Numbered from the stretch's first letter, positions 1-9,177 are shown. The stretch: 64,000 nucleotides of DNA from Polaribacter sp. BM10 (GCF_002005425.1 NZ_CP019704.1:1168501-1232500), one strand, 5' to 3'. A program made the numbers and translations. The notes: generated by a model from the letters alone, not told the origin.

Positions 1-1
1 T

Positions 2-637
2 GCAAATTATAATGTTGAAACTAAAATTGGTTTAACAGGTTTTAAATGGATTGCCAAAATGGTGAAAGATTTTCCAGAACTTGATTTTATTGGTGGTGGA
101 GAAGAAAGTTTCGGATACATGGTTGGTGGCTTTGTAAGAGATAAAGATGCAGTTACAGCTACATTATTAGCTTGTGAAATTGCTGCTTACGCAAAACAAA
201 ATGGTAGCTCTTTTTACGAGGAATTATTAAATATTTATGTTGATAATAAATTCTACAAAGAGCATTTAATTTCTATAGTTAAAAAAGGAATGGATGGAGC
301 CGCAGAAATTCAGCAAATGTTAAGTGACATGCGTAATAATCCTTTATCAGAAATTGATGGCGAAAAAGTAGAATCTTTATCAGATTATCAAGCTTCAACT
401 AAAAAGAACTTAATTACTGGTGAGGTATCTAAAATTAACATACCAAAATCTAATGTTTTAATTTATCAAACAGCAAACGGAACAAGAATTGCGGCTAGAC
501 CAAGTGGAACAGAGCCTAAAATTAAATTTTATTTTAGTGTAAATTCTTCTCTTGATACAAAAGAAAATGCAGAAAAAGTAGAAGCTGAATTAGATGCTAA
601 AATTCAACGAATTATTAAAGAAATGAAATTAAATTAA
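2..637 (+). CDS. Phospho-sugar mutase (phosphoglucomutase/phosphomannomutase family), 3' part
   Basis: This is the C-terminal part of an alpha-D-phosphohexomutase, which moves phosphate between C1 and C6 of glucose or mannose in the cytoplasm to supply sugar nucleotides and glycogen-type metabolism. The reading frame is open from the first bases, so the start lies upstream of the window. GGGEESFGYMVG is the sugar-binding loop of domain 3, and ARPSGTEPKIKFY is the phosphate-binding loop of domain 4. Its long C-terminus resembles PgcA-type phosphoglucomutases more than glmM, a separate copy of which lies near 58 kb. The stop overlaps the start of the ABC exporter by one base, so the two are probably co-transcribed. 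Substrate preference cannot be read from this fragment. Confidence 0.93.
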   Translation, partial: ANYNVETKIGLTGFKWIAKMVKDFPELDFIGGGEESFGYMVGGFVRDKDAVTATLLACEIAAYAKQNGSSFYEELLNIYVDNKFYKEHLISIVKKGMDGAAEIQQMLSDMRNNPLSEIDGEKVESLSDYQASTKKNLITGEVSKINIPKSNVLIYQTANGTRIAARPSGTEPKIKFYFSVNSSLDTKENAEKVEAELDAKIQRIIKEMKLN

Positions 638-2466
638 TGGGATATTTTAAGGACATTTTAAAATACGAAAAGAAGTATAGAAAATTTACAATTTTAAATA
701 TACTTTTCAATATACTTTATGCTATTTTTAATGTACTTTCTGTATTAGCATTTATTCCGGTATTAGGTATACTTTTTAGTACAAACAAAGAAGTTGTAAA
801 AAAACCTACTTACCAAGGAATTACTAAAATTGGAGACTTTTTAAAAGAAAGTTTTTATCATTTTATTTCAGAAAAAATAGAAAACGAAGGCAATATAAAA
901 ACATTAGTTTTTATTTGCCTTTTGGCTATTTCTTTGTTTTTTCTAAAAAACTTATTTAGATATTTAGCATCGTATGTAATTACATTTTTAAGAACAGGTG
1001 TTGTAAAAGATTTAAGAGACAATTTATATCATAAAATTGTAGAGTTACCTGTTTCGTATTTTTCTGAAAAGAGAAAAGGAGACATTATTGCTAGAATGAC
1101 TTCTGATGTTCAAGAGGTTGAAAACTCTATATTAACTTCTATAGAAACAATTGTTAGAGAACCTTTAACGGTAATTATTGCTATTTCTTTAATGCTTTTT
1201 ATGAGCGTTAAATTAACCTTATTTGTTTTTATTTTACTACCTGTTTCTGGTTTTATAATATCTTCAATAAGTAAAAAGTTAAAAGCAAATTCCATTAAAG
1301 CTCAAAAGGAAACTGGTAATTTTTTATCATTTATAGAAGAAACTTTAACAGGTTTAAGAATTATTAAAGGCTTTAACGCAGAAAATGTTATTGCAAATAA
1401 ATTTAAAAACTCAACTTTAAAGTTTAAGGAGTTGATGACTAACGTAATCCATAGACAAACATTAGCATCTCCTATGAGCGAGTTTTTAGGGTCTGCAACA
1501 ATAATTGCGATTCTTTGGTATGGTGGTACAGAGGTTTTGTCTAACAAAAGCTCTCTAAAACCTGACGAATTTATGGGTTATATTGTATTGTTTTATACTG
1601 TTTTAAATCCTATAAAATTAATTACAACCACTTTTTATAACATACAAAAGGGTGAAGCTTCTGCAGAAAGAATTATGTCTGTTTTAAACACTGAAAATAA
1701 TATAAAAGATATACCAAATGCTCTGCAAAAAAATGAATTCTCATCAGAAATAGAATTTAAAAATATTTCATTCAAATATAAAGATGATTATGTTTTAAAT
1801 AATTTTTCATTAACCATTAATAAAGGAGAAACAGTTGCTTTGGTAGGGCAATCTGGTAGTGGAAAATCTACATTAGCAAACTTAATAACTCGTTTTTATG
1901 ATGTAAATAAAGGTGAAGTTTTATTGGATAATAACAACATTAAAAATATCACTAAAAAATCTTTAAGAGATTTAATGGGAATCGTTTCTCAAGATTCAAT
2001 TCTTTTTAATGATACAATAGCTAATAATATAAAGTTAGGAACTCAAGACGCAACAGATTCGGCAATATTAGAGGCTGCAAAAATTGCAAATGCAGATGAG
2101 TTTATTCAAAATTTACCCGAAAAATACGATACCAATATTGGTGATAGCGGTAATACGCTTTCTGGCGGACAAAAACAGCGCTTATCTATTGCTAGAGCCG
2201 TTTTAAAAAATCCGCCAATAATGATTTTAGATGAAGCTACTTCTGCATTAGACACAGAATCTGAACAACTAGTTCAATTAGCTTTAGAAAAAATGATGCA
2301 AAACAGAACATCTTTAGTAATTGCACATAGATTGTCTACAATTCAAAAAGCAGATAAAATTGTGGTACTTAAAAAAGGTGAAATTGTAGAACAAGGTAAA
2401 CATGAAGAACTTCTTGCAAAAAAAGGAGAATACTTTAAATTGGTTACAATGCAAAGTTTATCTTAG
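637..2466 (+). CDS. MsbA-like ABC transporter, fused permease and ATPase
   Basis: A 609-residue half-transporter that would dimerise in the inner membrane and use ATP to flip or export a hydrophobic substrate such as a lipid or glycolipid. The first 350 residues hold about six membrane segments (type 1 exporter fold). The ATPase follows, with Walker A GQSGSGKST near residue 406, signature LSGGQKQR near 507, Walker B IMILDEATSALD near 528 and the switch histidine in IAHRLST. It starts one base inside the stop of the phosphohexomutase, and glycosyltransferase genes follow on the other strand. Lipid A-core flipping (MsbA role) is plausible, but family membership alone does not fix the substrate. 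Confidence 0.92.
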   Translation: MGYFKDILKYEKKYRKFTILNILFNILYAIFNVLSVLAFIPVLGILFSTNKEVVKKPTYQGITKIGDFLKESFYHFISEKIENEGNIKTLVFICLLAISLFFLKNLFRYLASYVITFLRTGVVKDLRDNLYHKIVELPVSYFSEKRKGDIIARMTSDVQEVENSILTSIETIVREPLTVIIAISLMLFMSVKLTLFVFILLPVSGFIISSISKKLKANSIKAQKETGNFLSFIEETLTGLRIIKGFNAENVIANKFKNSTLKFKELMTNVIHRQTLASPMSEFLGSATIIAILWYGGTEVLSNKSSLKPDEFMGYIVLFYTVLNPIKLITTTFYNIQKGEASAERIMSVLNTENNIKDIPNALQKNEFSSEIEFKNISFKYKDDYVLNNFSLTINKGETVALVGQSGSGKSTLANLITRFYDVNKGEVLLDNNNIKNITKKSLRDLMGIVSQDSILFNDTIANNIKLGTQDATDSAILEAAKIANADEFIQNLPEKYDTNIGDSGNTLSGGQKQRLSIARAVLKNPPIMILDEATSALDTESEQLVQLALEKMMQNRTSLVIAHRLSTIQKADKIVVLKKGEIVEQGKHEELLAKKGEYFKLVTMQSLS

Positions 2467-3234
2467 TTAATCGATATCTTGGTGTGTTTTAAATCCGAAT
2501 TTTCTATACACCATTTTTCTACCAATTTTAAACATGTTTTTGTAAACTAGTACAGATAATATAGCCTGATCTTGTCTGTGATTTGACCTGCTACTTCCTT
2601 CTGGAGCAATACAAGCTTTCTTTTTTGCACAATCACTCCATTTTTTAATTACATTTCTTGCAGCTACATTATTATAATTAGCAGCAACACATGCACCGTT
2701 TAAATTTCGTTGATTTAATATTTTAGAGTCATTAGAAATACCTAAACAATCTAAAGATTTTTCATGCGTCCATTCAGAAACAATACCTTTAGAAAAAGGT
2801 GAATAAAAACCATACAATTCTACTATCTTTCTAAGAGAATTTAATGGTTTAACAACTTTATTACCTCCGTCTAACCAACATACAGAAGTTTTAAATTCAT
2901 TTAATACAGTATCAATAATAACAGGTTTCCATGCATACTCACCAGCATTTACTTTCACATTAAAATATTCTGGATACTTAGCATAATCAAAATCTCTTAA
3001 CTCAAAGTTTTTAAAGTTCGATTTTATTTTTAGAACCTCATCAGAATTTAAACCAAGATTATAAATTATAGTTTTGGTATTTTTTTCATGAACTTTTAAA
3101 CTTTCTAAAAGCTGATAAAGGCTTTTAAAATGAGAACTATCAGAACCTGTTACTATAACTAATTCTTGTTTGCTATCAATAAAAAAAAGTCTAAGATCTA
3201 AAAATAAGGTTCTTATTTCTGTAAATAATTTCAT
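2467..3234 (-). CDS. Putative glycosyltransferase-like protein (DUF1647-like)
   Basis: A 255-residue cytoplasmic protein that I only partly recognise. It opens with a beta strand, ELVIVTGSDSSHFKSLYQLL (about 24-43), then a YNLGL strand. An AWKPVIIDTVL segment and VCWLDGGNKV (about 118-127) resemble the donor-binding face and metal-binding acidic motif of GT-A nucleotide-sugar transferases, and a late RQDQAILSVLV is typical of the C-terminal part of such folds. This pattern is reminiscent of DUF1647 and other small-sugar transferase families. It lies four bases downstream of cca and back to back with the stop of the ABC exporter. A role in surface glycan synthesis is inferred from nearby glycosyltransferases; donor and acceptor are unknown. 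Confidence 0.55.
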   Translation of the reverse strand: MKLFTEIRTLFLDLRLFFIDSKQELVIVTGSDSSHFKSLYQLLESLKVHEKNTKTIIYNLGLNSDEVLKIKSNFKNFELRDFDYAKYPEYFNVKVNAGEYAWKPVIIDTVLNEFKTSVCWLDGGNKVVKPLNSLRKIVELYGFYSPFSKGIVSEWTHEKSLDCLGISNDSKILNQRNLNGACVAANYNNVAARNVIKKWSDCAKKKACIAPEGSSRSNHRQDQAILSVLVYKNMFKIGRKMVYRKFGFKTHQDID

Positions 3235-3238
3235 GTAT

Positions 3239-4654
3239 TTATACTGAAAGTGTTAAACCCAATTTTTTTCCTTTTTCAATCATAAATTTATAGCAAGCAT
3301 CGTGCTCATTAGGTATTTTACCATCTAAAATAGCTTCTTTGATAGCTTCTTTAATTTGACCAATTTCTCTACATGGTTGTAGATTAAATGCTTCGATAAT
3401 TTCTTCTCCAGAAATTGGTGGCTGAAAATTTCGCACTCTATCTCTCTCTTCTACTTCTTTTATTTTAGCTCTTACAATTTCGAAATTGCTATGATATCTT
3501 TTAAATTTCTTAGGATTTTTAGTTGTAATATCTGCCTCACAAAGCGTCATTAAATCATTAATATCATCACCGGCATCAAAAACCAAACGCCTCACTGCAG
3601 AATCTGTAACATCGCTTGCTAAAACAATAGGTCTAGAACTAAGCATTACCATTTTTTTAACAAACTTCATTTTATTATTTAATGGCATTTTTAATCTTTT
3701 AAAGATTTTTTGAACCATTTTAGAGCCAACAAATTCATGCGAATGAAATGTCCAACCAACTTTTTTACTAAATCTTTTTGTTGGCGCTTTACCAATATCA
3801 TGCAACAAAGCTGCCCAACGAAGCCAAACATCATCTGTATTTTCAGAAATATTATCAACCACTTCTAAAGTATGATAAAAATTATCTTTGTGCTTCTGCC
3901 CTTCTACCTCTTCTACTCCTTTTAAAGCAATTAATTCAGGTAAAATTTGCTTTAACAATTTTGTTTTTTCTAGTAATAAAAAGCCAACAGATGGTTTAGA
4001 AGAAGACATAATCTTATTCAACTCATCAACAATTCGTTCTCTAGTAATTATATGTAATCGATCTGCATTTTTTGTTATTGCAGATAAAGAATCATGTTCA
4101 ATTTTAAAATTTAATTGCGCTGCAAATCGAATTGCACGCATCATTCGCAATGGATCATCAGAATATGTAATATCCGGACTTAACGGAGTTCTTATAATTC
4201 CGTTTTCTAAATCATCCATACCATTAAAAGGATCTAATAATTCACCAAAATTTGATTCATTTAAACTTAAAGCCAAAGCATTTATAGTAAAATCTCTTCT
4301 GTTTTGATCATCTTGCAAACTACCTTCGGTAACTTCTGGATTCCTACTTTCTTCTGTGTAAGACTCTTTTCTAGCACCAACAAACTCTATTTCTACATCT
4401 TTAAAACGTAACATTGCGGTTCCGTAGGTTTTAAAAACCTGAACCTTTGGTTTATTTGGTAATAAACTAGAAACTTTTAGCGCCAAATCGATACCGCTAC
4501 CAATTGCAACTACATCAATATCTTTTGCTGTACCTCTTTTTAAAAAAAAGTCTCTAACAAAACCACCAATTACATAACTTTCTACTTGTAGCTCTTTTGA
4601 TGCTTTAGATATAATATTAAAAATTTCTGATGAGATTGCTTCTGTATACTTCAT
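3239..4654 (-). CDS. cca: CCA tRNA nucleotidyltransferase with HD domain
   Basis: Adds or repairs the 3'-CCA of tRNAs using CTP and ATP. This is essential here if tRNA genes lack an encoded CCA, as both tRNAs in this window do. The N-terminal nucleotidyltransferase domain shows VIGGFVRDFFL (about 27-37) and the metal-binding KDIDVVAIG. The RRDFTINALAL motif (about 115-125), the LLDPFNGMDDL neck and the DDPLRMMRAIRFAAQL region follow. A C-terminal HD domain carries LLHDIGKAPT (about residue 285), as in the bacterial HD-containing poly(A) polymerase/CCA family. The length of 471 residues is normal for Bacteroidetes. It probably shares a transcript with the glycosyltransferase-like gene behind it. 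Confidence 0.95.
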   Translation of the reverse strand: MKYTEAISSEIFNIISKASKELQVESYVIGGFVRDFFLKRGTAKDIDVVAIGSGIDLALKVSSLLPNKPKVQVFKTYGTAMLRFKDVEIEFVGARKESYTEESRNPEVTEGSLQDDQNRRDFTINALALSLNESNFGELLDPFNGMDDLENGIIRTPLSPDITYSDDPLRMMRAIRFAAQLNFKIEHDSLSAITKNADRLHIITRERIVDELNKIMSSSKPSVGFLLLEKTKLLKQILPELIALKGVEEVEGQKHKDNFYHTLEVVDNISENTDDVWLRWAALLHDIGKAPTKRFSKKVGWTFHSHEFVGSKMVQKIFKRLKMPLNNKMKFVKKMVMLSSRPIVLASDVTDSAVRRLVFDAGDDINDLMTLCEADITTKNPKKFKRYHSNFEIVRAKIKEVEERDRVRNFQPPISGEEIIEAFNLQPCREIGQIKEAIKEAILDGKIPNEHDACYKFMIEKGKKLGLTLSV

Positions 4655-4737
4655 ATTTCTTTAAAAGTGTTCGCAAATTTATTATTTTCTAAGCTTTTAA
4701 ACAGCAAATTAATCAAAGAAAATTGTAATAACATTTG

Positions 4738-4745
4738 TACTTTTG
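4738..4745 (+). promoter_or_regulatory. -7 box (TACTTTTG) for the fucosyltransferase gene
   Basis: TACTTTTG matches the Bacteroidetes -7 consensus TAnnTTTG and lies 42 bp before the ATG of the downstream fucosyltransferase. I see no good -33 TTTG at 19 bp, so this is a half-supported promoter. Confidence 0.5.
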
Positions 4746-4787
4746 CGTATTGCATAAAAAATCACCTTTTTTTACTTAAAATTAACC

Positions 4788-5591
4788 ATGATTATTGTTA
4801 GAATACTTGGCGGATTAGGAAACCAAATGTTTCAATATGCGTATGCAAAGTCGCTAGAAATGAAAGGTTACGAAGTGCAATTAGATTTATCTAAAATAAA
4901 AAAATACAAATTGCATGGTGGTTATCAATTAGATAAATATAAAATTGATTTAAAAACTTCAAACTCATTCAATTTATTCTTATCAAAAATAAATCCGTTT
5001 AAAACCTTAAAAGAAAAGAATTTATTATTCGATAAAAATTTAACCAACTTAAAAGGAAACGAATATTTAAAAGGATATTTTCAGACAGAAAAATATTTTT
5101 CTGATATTAGAAGCGAATTAATTCATCAATTTGTACTTAAAGAAGAACTTTCTAACTCTACTAAACTATATAAAACCGAAATTTTAAAATCAGAAACTAG
5201 CTGTTCTATACATATTAGGCGCGGTGATTATGTAACAGATTCAAAATCGAACACTATACACGGAACTTGTAGTTTAGCATATTATAAAGAGGCTATTAAA
5301 ATCATCAATAAAAAACATTCTAATGTTACTTTTTTTATTTTTTCTGATGATATCAACTGGACAAAAGATAATTTAGTTATCGAAAATGCTGTTTATATAA
5401 ACCATAAATGTTTACCGCATGAAGACATTTATTTAATGAGCTTATGTAAACATAATATTACAGCAAACAGCAGTTTTTCTTGGTGGGGAGCTTGGTTAAA
5501 TAGAAATAAAAATAAAACTATAATTGCACCAAAAAATTGGTTTGTAGATAAAGTAAACGAAATTGCTTGCCAAAACTGGATAAAAATATGA
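4788..5591 (+). CDS. Alpha-1,2-fucosyltransferase, GT11 family
   Basis: Transfers L-fucose from GDP-fucose to a galactose-type acceptor, most likely on O-antigen, capsule or another surface glycan. Diagnostic features are the N-terminal GGLGNQMFQYAYAKSLE and the GDP-binding HIRRGDYV near residue 140; the family-typical NSSFSWWGAWL comes near residue 230. There is no transmembrane segment. The 267-residue length fits bacterial GT11 enzymes. The next glycosyltransferase starts inside its stop codon (ATGA), suggesting translational coupling and a common glycan product. Acceptor and linkage cannot be told from sequence. Confidence 0.93.
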   Translation: MIIVRILGGLGNQMFQYAYAKSLEMKGYEVQLDLSKIKKYKLHGGYQLDKYKIDLKTSNSFNLFLSKINPFKTLKEKNLLFDKNLTNLKGNEYLKGYFQTEKYFSDIRSELIHQFVLKEELSNSTKLYKTEILKSETSCSIHIRRGDYVTDSKSNTIHGTCSLAYYKEAIKIINKKHSNVTFFIFSDDINWTKDNLVIENAVYINHKCLPHEDIYLMSLCKHNITANSSFSWWGAWLNRNKNKTIIAPKNWFVDKVNEIACQNWIKI

Positions 5592-6334
5592 TAACTTATA
5601 AAGTTTACTATATAAATTTAGATAAAAGCTTCGAAAGAAGAGATTTTATGGAAAATCAATTTAAAAAATTGAATATTCCATTAACTAGAATGCCTGCCAT
5701 TTACGGTAAAGAATTACCAAAAGCGTATTTAGAAAAAGCAAAAAAACAACACAATATACTTACTCATTTTCCGTATTTAAACGATGGTGAAATAGGTTTA
5801 ACAAAAACGTACTTTGATCTTTGGAGTATTGTTGCCAACCAAAAAGAAGATTTTGCAATTATTTTAGAAGATGATGCATTATTAACTGATGATTTTTTTG
5901 ATGATTTAGAAAAAATCTTAATTTCTGCCACCAATAAAGATTTTATTGATATTGCAGGTAGAAAAGGTTTTTTATCTATAGAAAGTAAAGAATTGCTGAA
6001 CAAGTTTGCAATACCTGCTCTACAAACAACAGGGCAAATAATAGGTAAAGATGCTGCTAAATTATTATCTAAAAACTTAACCACATATTATGCACCAATA
6101 GATGTTTTAAAGCAAGATGTATTTAAACACAAAGTAAAAGTTTACACTACTGTTAAAAGTTATGTTAGTAGTAATGATAAAAATGTTGGTGGCACAACCA
6201 TTCAACAAAAAAGTATGCCGAAAGTTAAAAAGATTTTAAGAGAAATTTTAAGACCAATTTGGCAACTAATTGCATTTTTAACTTATAAAAATTATCGATT
6301 TTTTAGGAATATTATTTTTTATAAAAGCAATTAA
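5588..6334 (+). CDS. Glycosyltransferase family 25 (LPS biosynthesis type)
   Basis: A GT25-type transferase, a family that adds galactose or related sugars to lipooligosaccharide cores. It starts with the family hallmark YYINLDKSFERRDFM (about 5-19), followed by NDGEIGLTKTYFDLW and the acidic IILEDDALLTDDFF (about 96-109), which supplies the metal- and donor-binding aspartates. I place the start at the ATG overlapping the fucosyltransferase stop; a start seven codons upstream would extend it further into the previous gene. The C-terminus has a basic, aromatic stretch that could touch the membrane. Its TAA interlocks with the stop of the converging GT2 gene in one TTAA. Confidence 0.88.
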   Translation: MITYKVYYINLDKSFERRDFMENQFKKLNIPLTRMPAIYGKELPKAYLEKAKKQHNILTHFPYLNDGEIGLTKTYFDLWSIVANQKEDFAIILEDDALLTDDFFDDLEKILISATNKDFIDIAGRKGFLSIESKELLNKFAIPALQTTGQIIGKDAAKLLSKNLTTYYAPIDVLKQDVFKHKVKVYTTVKSYVSSNDKNVGGTTIQQKSMPKVKKILREILRPIWQLIAFLTYKNYRFFRNIIFYKSN

Positions 6335-7086
6335 TTTTCTTCAATTCCTTTATTTAATAGCCATAACTTTATATACCTAGTAAAAACAGAATACGCTAGT
6401 ATTTTTGACAAAATTAATCCCGTTAATCCGTCTAAAAAACCTAAACGGATTACATAATGTATAAAAAACCTGGCAGTTGGCTTAATTAATAAATGAAAGG
6501 CATTTACTTTTTTACCTTTTTTATGAAGTTCTTGAGCTTTTAAAATCGAATAATGATTTATTTTAGCAATAAAATGATTATAATTTCTATAACCAAAATG
6601 ATCAATTTTATTTTTAAGAAAACCTAACTCACCTTTAGAAACAATAGTTTCATGAACGACACCTCTATAGTGACATTTATCTTTTAAAAACAATCGAACT
6701 ACCTTATCTCTTTGCCAACCACTATAGTTTACTTTTTGATTTGCAAAATAGAAACTTCTACGAACATAAAACCCAACAAAGTTACCAGGTTTTTTAACAG
6801 CTTCTGAAATTTCTTTTTCAACTTCAGGTGTAACTCTTTCATCTGCATCTAAAATATAGATCCAATCATAAGTAGCTTGCTGAATAGCAAAGTTTTTTTG
6901 AGAAGAAAAATCATCAAACTTTCGCTTGATGATTTTTACATTTAGCTTTTCGGCTATTTCTAAAGTTTTATCTGTACTATAAGAATCTATAACAATAATT
7001 TCGTCTGCAAAACTTACAGATTTAATTGCGTTTGCAATATGAATCTCTTCATTAAGTGTAGGTATTATTGCCGATATTTTTGTCAT
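6331..7086 (-). CDS. Glycosyltransferase family 2 (WaaE/KdtX-like)
   Basis: A 251-residue GT2 enzyme for lipopolysaccharide core or a related glycan, probably on the cytoplasmic face of the inner membrane. SAIIPTLNEEIHIANAI at the N-terminus is the GT2 opening strand, IIVIDSYSTDKT the nucleotide-binding aspartate region, and WIYILDADERVTPE (about 75-88) holds the DxD motif. The FYFANQKVNYSGW and YRGVVHETI motifs match the WaaE/KdtX-like beta-glycosyltransferase subgroup. A hydrophobic C-terminal stretch may anchor it. It converges on the GT25 gene with interlocked stops and lies 13 bp downstream of dapD, which is functionally unrelated. Confidence 0.9.
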   Translation of the reverse strand: MTKISAIIPTLNEEIHIANAIKSVSFADEIIVIDSYSTDKTLEIAEKLNVKIIKRKFDDFSSQKNFAIQQATYDWIYILDADERVTPEVEKEISEAVKKPGNFVGFYVRRSFYFANQKVNYSGWQRDKVVRLFLKDKCHYRGVVHETIVSKGELGFLKNKIDHFGYRNYNHFIAKINHYSILKAQELHKKGKKVNAFHLLIKPTARFFIHYVIRLGFLDGLTGLILSKILAYSVFTRYIKLWLLNKGIEEN

Positions 7087-7099
7087 AGCATATTAAGTC

Positions 7100-7915
7100 T
7101 TAAACAGCTACGTCATATTCACGTAAAGCATCGTTTAAAGACGTTTTTTTGTTTGTACTTTCTTTTCTTTTTCCAATAATTAAAGCACAAGGTACATTAA
7201 ATTCTCCGGCTGCAAACTTTTTTGTATAACTTCCAGGAATTACAACAGAACGTGCAGGAACTCTACCTTTCATCTCTACTGGTTCATCACCTGTAACATC
7301 TATAATTTTTGTGCTCATTGTTAACACAACGTTTGCACCTAATACTGCTTCTTTTTCTACATGAACACCTTCTACAACTATACATCTAGAACCTATAAAA
7401 GCACCGTCTTCTATAATTACTGGTGCAGCTTGTAAAGGCTCTAAAACACCACCAATACCAACACCACCAGATAAGTGAACATTTTTACCAATTTGAGCAC
7501 AAGAACCAACTGTTGCCCAAGTATCTACCATTGTACCTTCGTCTACATAAGCACCAATATTTACATAACTTGGCATTAAAATAGTTCCGGCAGAGATATA
7601 AGCACCGTGTCTTGCTACTGCATTTGGTACAACTCTAATACCTCTTTCTGCAAAGTTTTTCTTTAAAGGAATTTTATCGTGATATTCAAAAATACCTGCT
7701 TCTAAAGTTTCCATTTTCTGAATAGGGAAATATAAAACTACTGCTTTCTTTACCCATTCGTTTACTTGCCAACCATCTGTTGTAGGTTCGGCTACTCTTA
7801 ACTCTCCTTTATCCAACAAATCAACAACTTTTCTAATTGTATCTATCGTGCTTTGCTCTTTTAACAATTCACGGTTTTCCCATGCTGATTCTATAATTTC
7901 TCTTATTTCTTTCAT
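7100..7915 (-). CDS. dapD: 2,3,4,5-tetrahydropyridine-2,6-dicarboxylate N-succinyltransferase
   Basis: Catalyses succinyl-CoA-dependent acylation of tetrahydrodipicolinate in the succinylase branch of lysine and meso-diaminopimelate synthesis, so it feeds both protein and peptidoglycan. The 271-residue protein has a helical N-terminal domain followed by a left-handed beta-helix of hexapeptide repeats, visible as NVHLSGGVGIGGVLEPLQA and GAFIGSRCIVVEGVHV. RVVPNAVARHGAYI and the VDTWATVGSCAQIGKNVHLS region are highly conserved in DapD. The C-terminal SLNDALREYDVAV ending is typical for the family. It stands apart from other lysine genes. Confidence 0.96.
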   Translation of the reverse strand: MKEIREIIESAWENRELLKEQSTIDTIRKVVDLLDKGELRVAEPTTDGWQVNEWVKKAVVLYFPIQKMETLEAGIFEYHDKIPLKKNFAERGIRVVPNAVARHGAYISAGTILMPSYVNIGAYVDEGTMVDTWATVGSCAQIGKNVHLSGGVGIGGVLEPLQAAPVIIEDGAFIGSRCIVVEGVHVEKEAVLGANVVLTMSTKIIDVTGDEPVEMKGRVPARSVVIPGSYTKKFAAGEFNVPCALIIGKRKESTNKKTSLNDALREYDVAV

Positions 7916-8012
7916 TTTAATGGTATAATTTCTGCAAATATAAATGTATCTGTAAAAACTAAAAGCGAAGATACATTTTTTAAACAGATATTTCTGCTTT
8001 GTTTAAAAATCG

Positions 8013-8020
8013 TATTTTTG
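8013..8020 (+). promoter_or_regulatory. -7 box (TATTTTTG) for ruvX
   Basis: TATTTTTG matches TAnnTTTG and is 15 bp before the ruvX ATG, implying a very short leader. No convincing -33 box is seen at the usual 19 bp. Confidence 0.5.
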
Positions 8021-8035
8021 CTAAAACAATTATAA

Positions 8036-8446
8036 ATGGCTAGAATTTTAGCAATAGATTTTGGAAAAAAAAGAACAGGAATAGCTGTTACAGATGAATT
8101 ACAAATAATAGCGTCTGGTTTAACAACTATAAATACTGATGAACTTTTGTCCTTTTTAAAAGAATATACTTCTAAAGAAAAAGTAGAACTTATTTTAATA
8201 GGAAAACCAAAGCAAATGGACAATACTGATAGCGAAAGTGAAGTGTTAATATTACCATTTATAAAAAAACTAGAAAAACTACTACCTCAAATTCCGAAGA
8301 AAAGAATAGACGAACGTTTTACTTCTAAAATGGCTTTTCAAACGATGATTGATAGCGGAATGAAGAAAAAGCAGCGCAGAAACAAAGCCATGATAGACGA
8401 AATTAGTGCTACAATTATACTGCAATCTTATCTTTACAATATGTAA
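8036..8446 (+). CDS. ruvX: Putative Holliday junction resolvase / pre-16S rRNA nuclease YqgF
   Basis: A 136-residue RNase H-fold protein of the YqgF/RuvX family, linked to 16S rRNA 5'-end maturation in E. coli and to resolvase-like activity elsewhere. RILAIDFGKKRTGIAVTD at the N-terminus holds the first catalytic aspartate, ILIGKPKQMD the second strand, and RIDERFTSKMA near residue 89 the conserved glutamate region. A late MIDEISATIILQSYL completes the active site and the C-terminus. It is followed by def after a 140-bp gap with its own promoter-like box, so the two may be separate units. Confidence 0.92.
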   Translation: MARILAIDFGKKRTGIAVTDELQIIASGLTTINTDELLSFLKEYTSKEKVELILIGKPKQMDNTDSESEVLILPFIKKLEKLLPQIPKKRIDERFTSKMAFQTMIDSGMKKKQRRNKAMIDEISATIILQSYLYNM

Positions 8447-8555
8447 AATCGATTTCTTAATTACTTTTAGCTTATTAAATGTTAAAATCGGTTTAAAAAT
8501 TATTGAATTTTAAAAATTCTCAATTCAAAAATTCGTCAATAGTAATTGTAAATTG

Positions 8556-8563
8556 TATTTTTG
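8556..8563 (+). promoter_or_regulatory. -7 box (TATTTTTG) for def
   Basis: TATTTTTG lies 23 bp before the def ATG within the ruvX-def gap. The -33 region is AT-rich without a clear TTTG. Confidence 0.45.
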
Positions 8564-8586
8564 CAAACGTTTTTAAATAAAAATAA

Positions 8587-9177
8587 ATGATATTACCAAT
8601 TGTTGCTTACGGAGATCCGGTTTTAAGAAAAGTTGCTACAGAGATAACTAAAGATTATCCTGACTTAGAAAAACTAATTACCAATATGAAAGAAACTATG
8701 TACAATGCTTCTGGTGTTGGTATAGCAGCTCCTCAAATTGGCAAAGCAATACGTTTATTTGTTATTGATGCATCTCCATTTGCAGAAGATGAAGAGTTAT
8801 CAGACAAAGATAGAGCTGCATTAAAAGATTTTAATAAAGTTTTTATCAACGCAAAAATTATCGAAGAAGAAGGTGAAGAATGGGTTTTTAATGAAGGTTG
8901 TTTAAGTATACCTGATGTTAGAGAGGATGTCATTAGAAAACCTAATATTACTATTGAATATTTAGACGAAAATTTCGAAAAGCATACAGAATCTTTAGAT
9001 GGTTTAGCAGCAAGAGTTTTTCAACATGAATATGATCATATAGAAGGTATATTGTTTACAGATAAACTTTCTTCATTAAAGAAAAGAATCATCAAAAAGA
9101 AATTAGAAAACATTTCTAAAGGAAAAATTAGAGCAGATTATAGAATGCGTTTTCCAAATCAAAAAAAAGGTAAATAG
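8587..9177 (+). CDS. def: Peptide deformylase
   Basis: Metalloenzyme that removes the N-formyl group from nascent proteins. All three catalytic motifs are present: GVGIAAPQIG (about 44-53), EGCLSIP with the metal-ligand cysteine (about 104-110), and QHEYDHIEG (about 146-154) with two metal-ligand histidines and the catalytic glutamate. HEYDH in place of the more usual HExDH with I/L is a mild variation within the family. The 196-residue length is typical of Bacteroidetes. The DUF5606 gene follows 29 bp downstream and mazG after that. The partner enzyme gene fmt lies near 40 kb, unlike genomes where def and fmt are adjacent. Confidence 0.96.
   Translation: MILPIVAYGDPVLRKVATEITKDYPDLEKLITNMKETMYNASGVGIAAPQIGKAIRLFVIDASPFAEDEELSDKDRAALKDFNKVFINAKIIEEEGEEWVFNEGCLSIPDVREDVIRKPNITIEYLDENFEKHTESLDGLAARVFQHEYDHIEGILFTDKLSSLKKRIIKKKLENISKGKIRADYRMRFPNQKKGK

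Noticed and set aside
1110..1547. Open frames on the minus strand inside the ABC exporter gene
   Set aside because: They are antisense shadows of a strongly conserved transporter and show no family motifs or own start signals.
3778..4307. Plus-strand open frames inside cca
   Set aside because: Overlap a full-length CCA-adding enzyme with all motifs; no protein features of their own.
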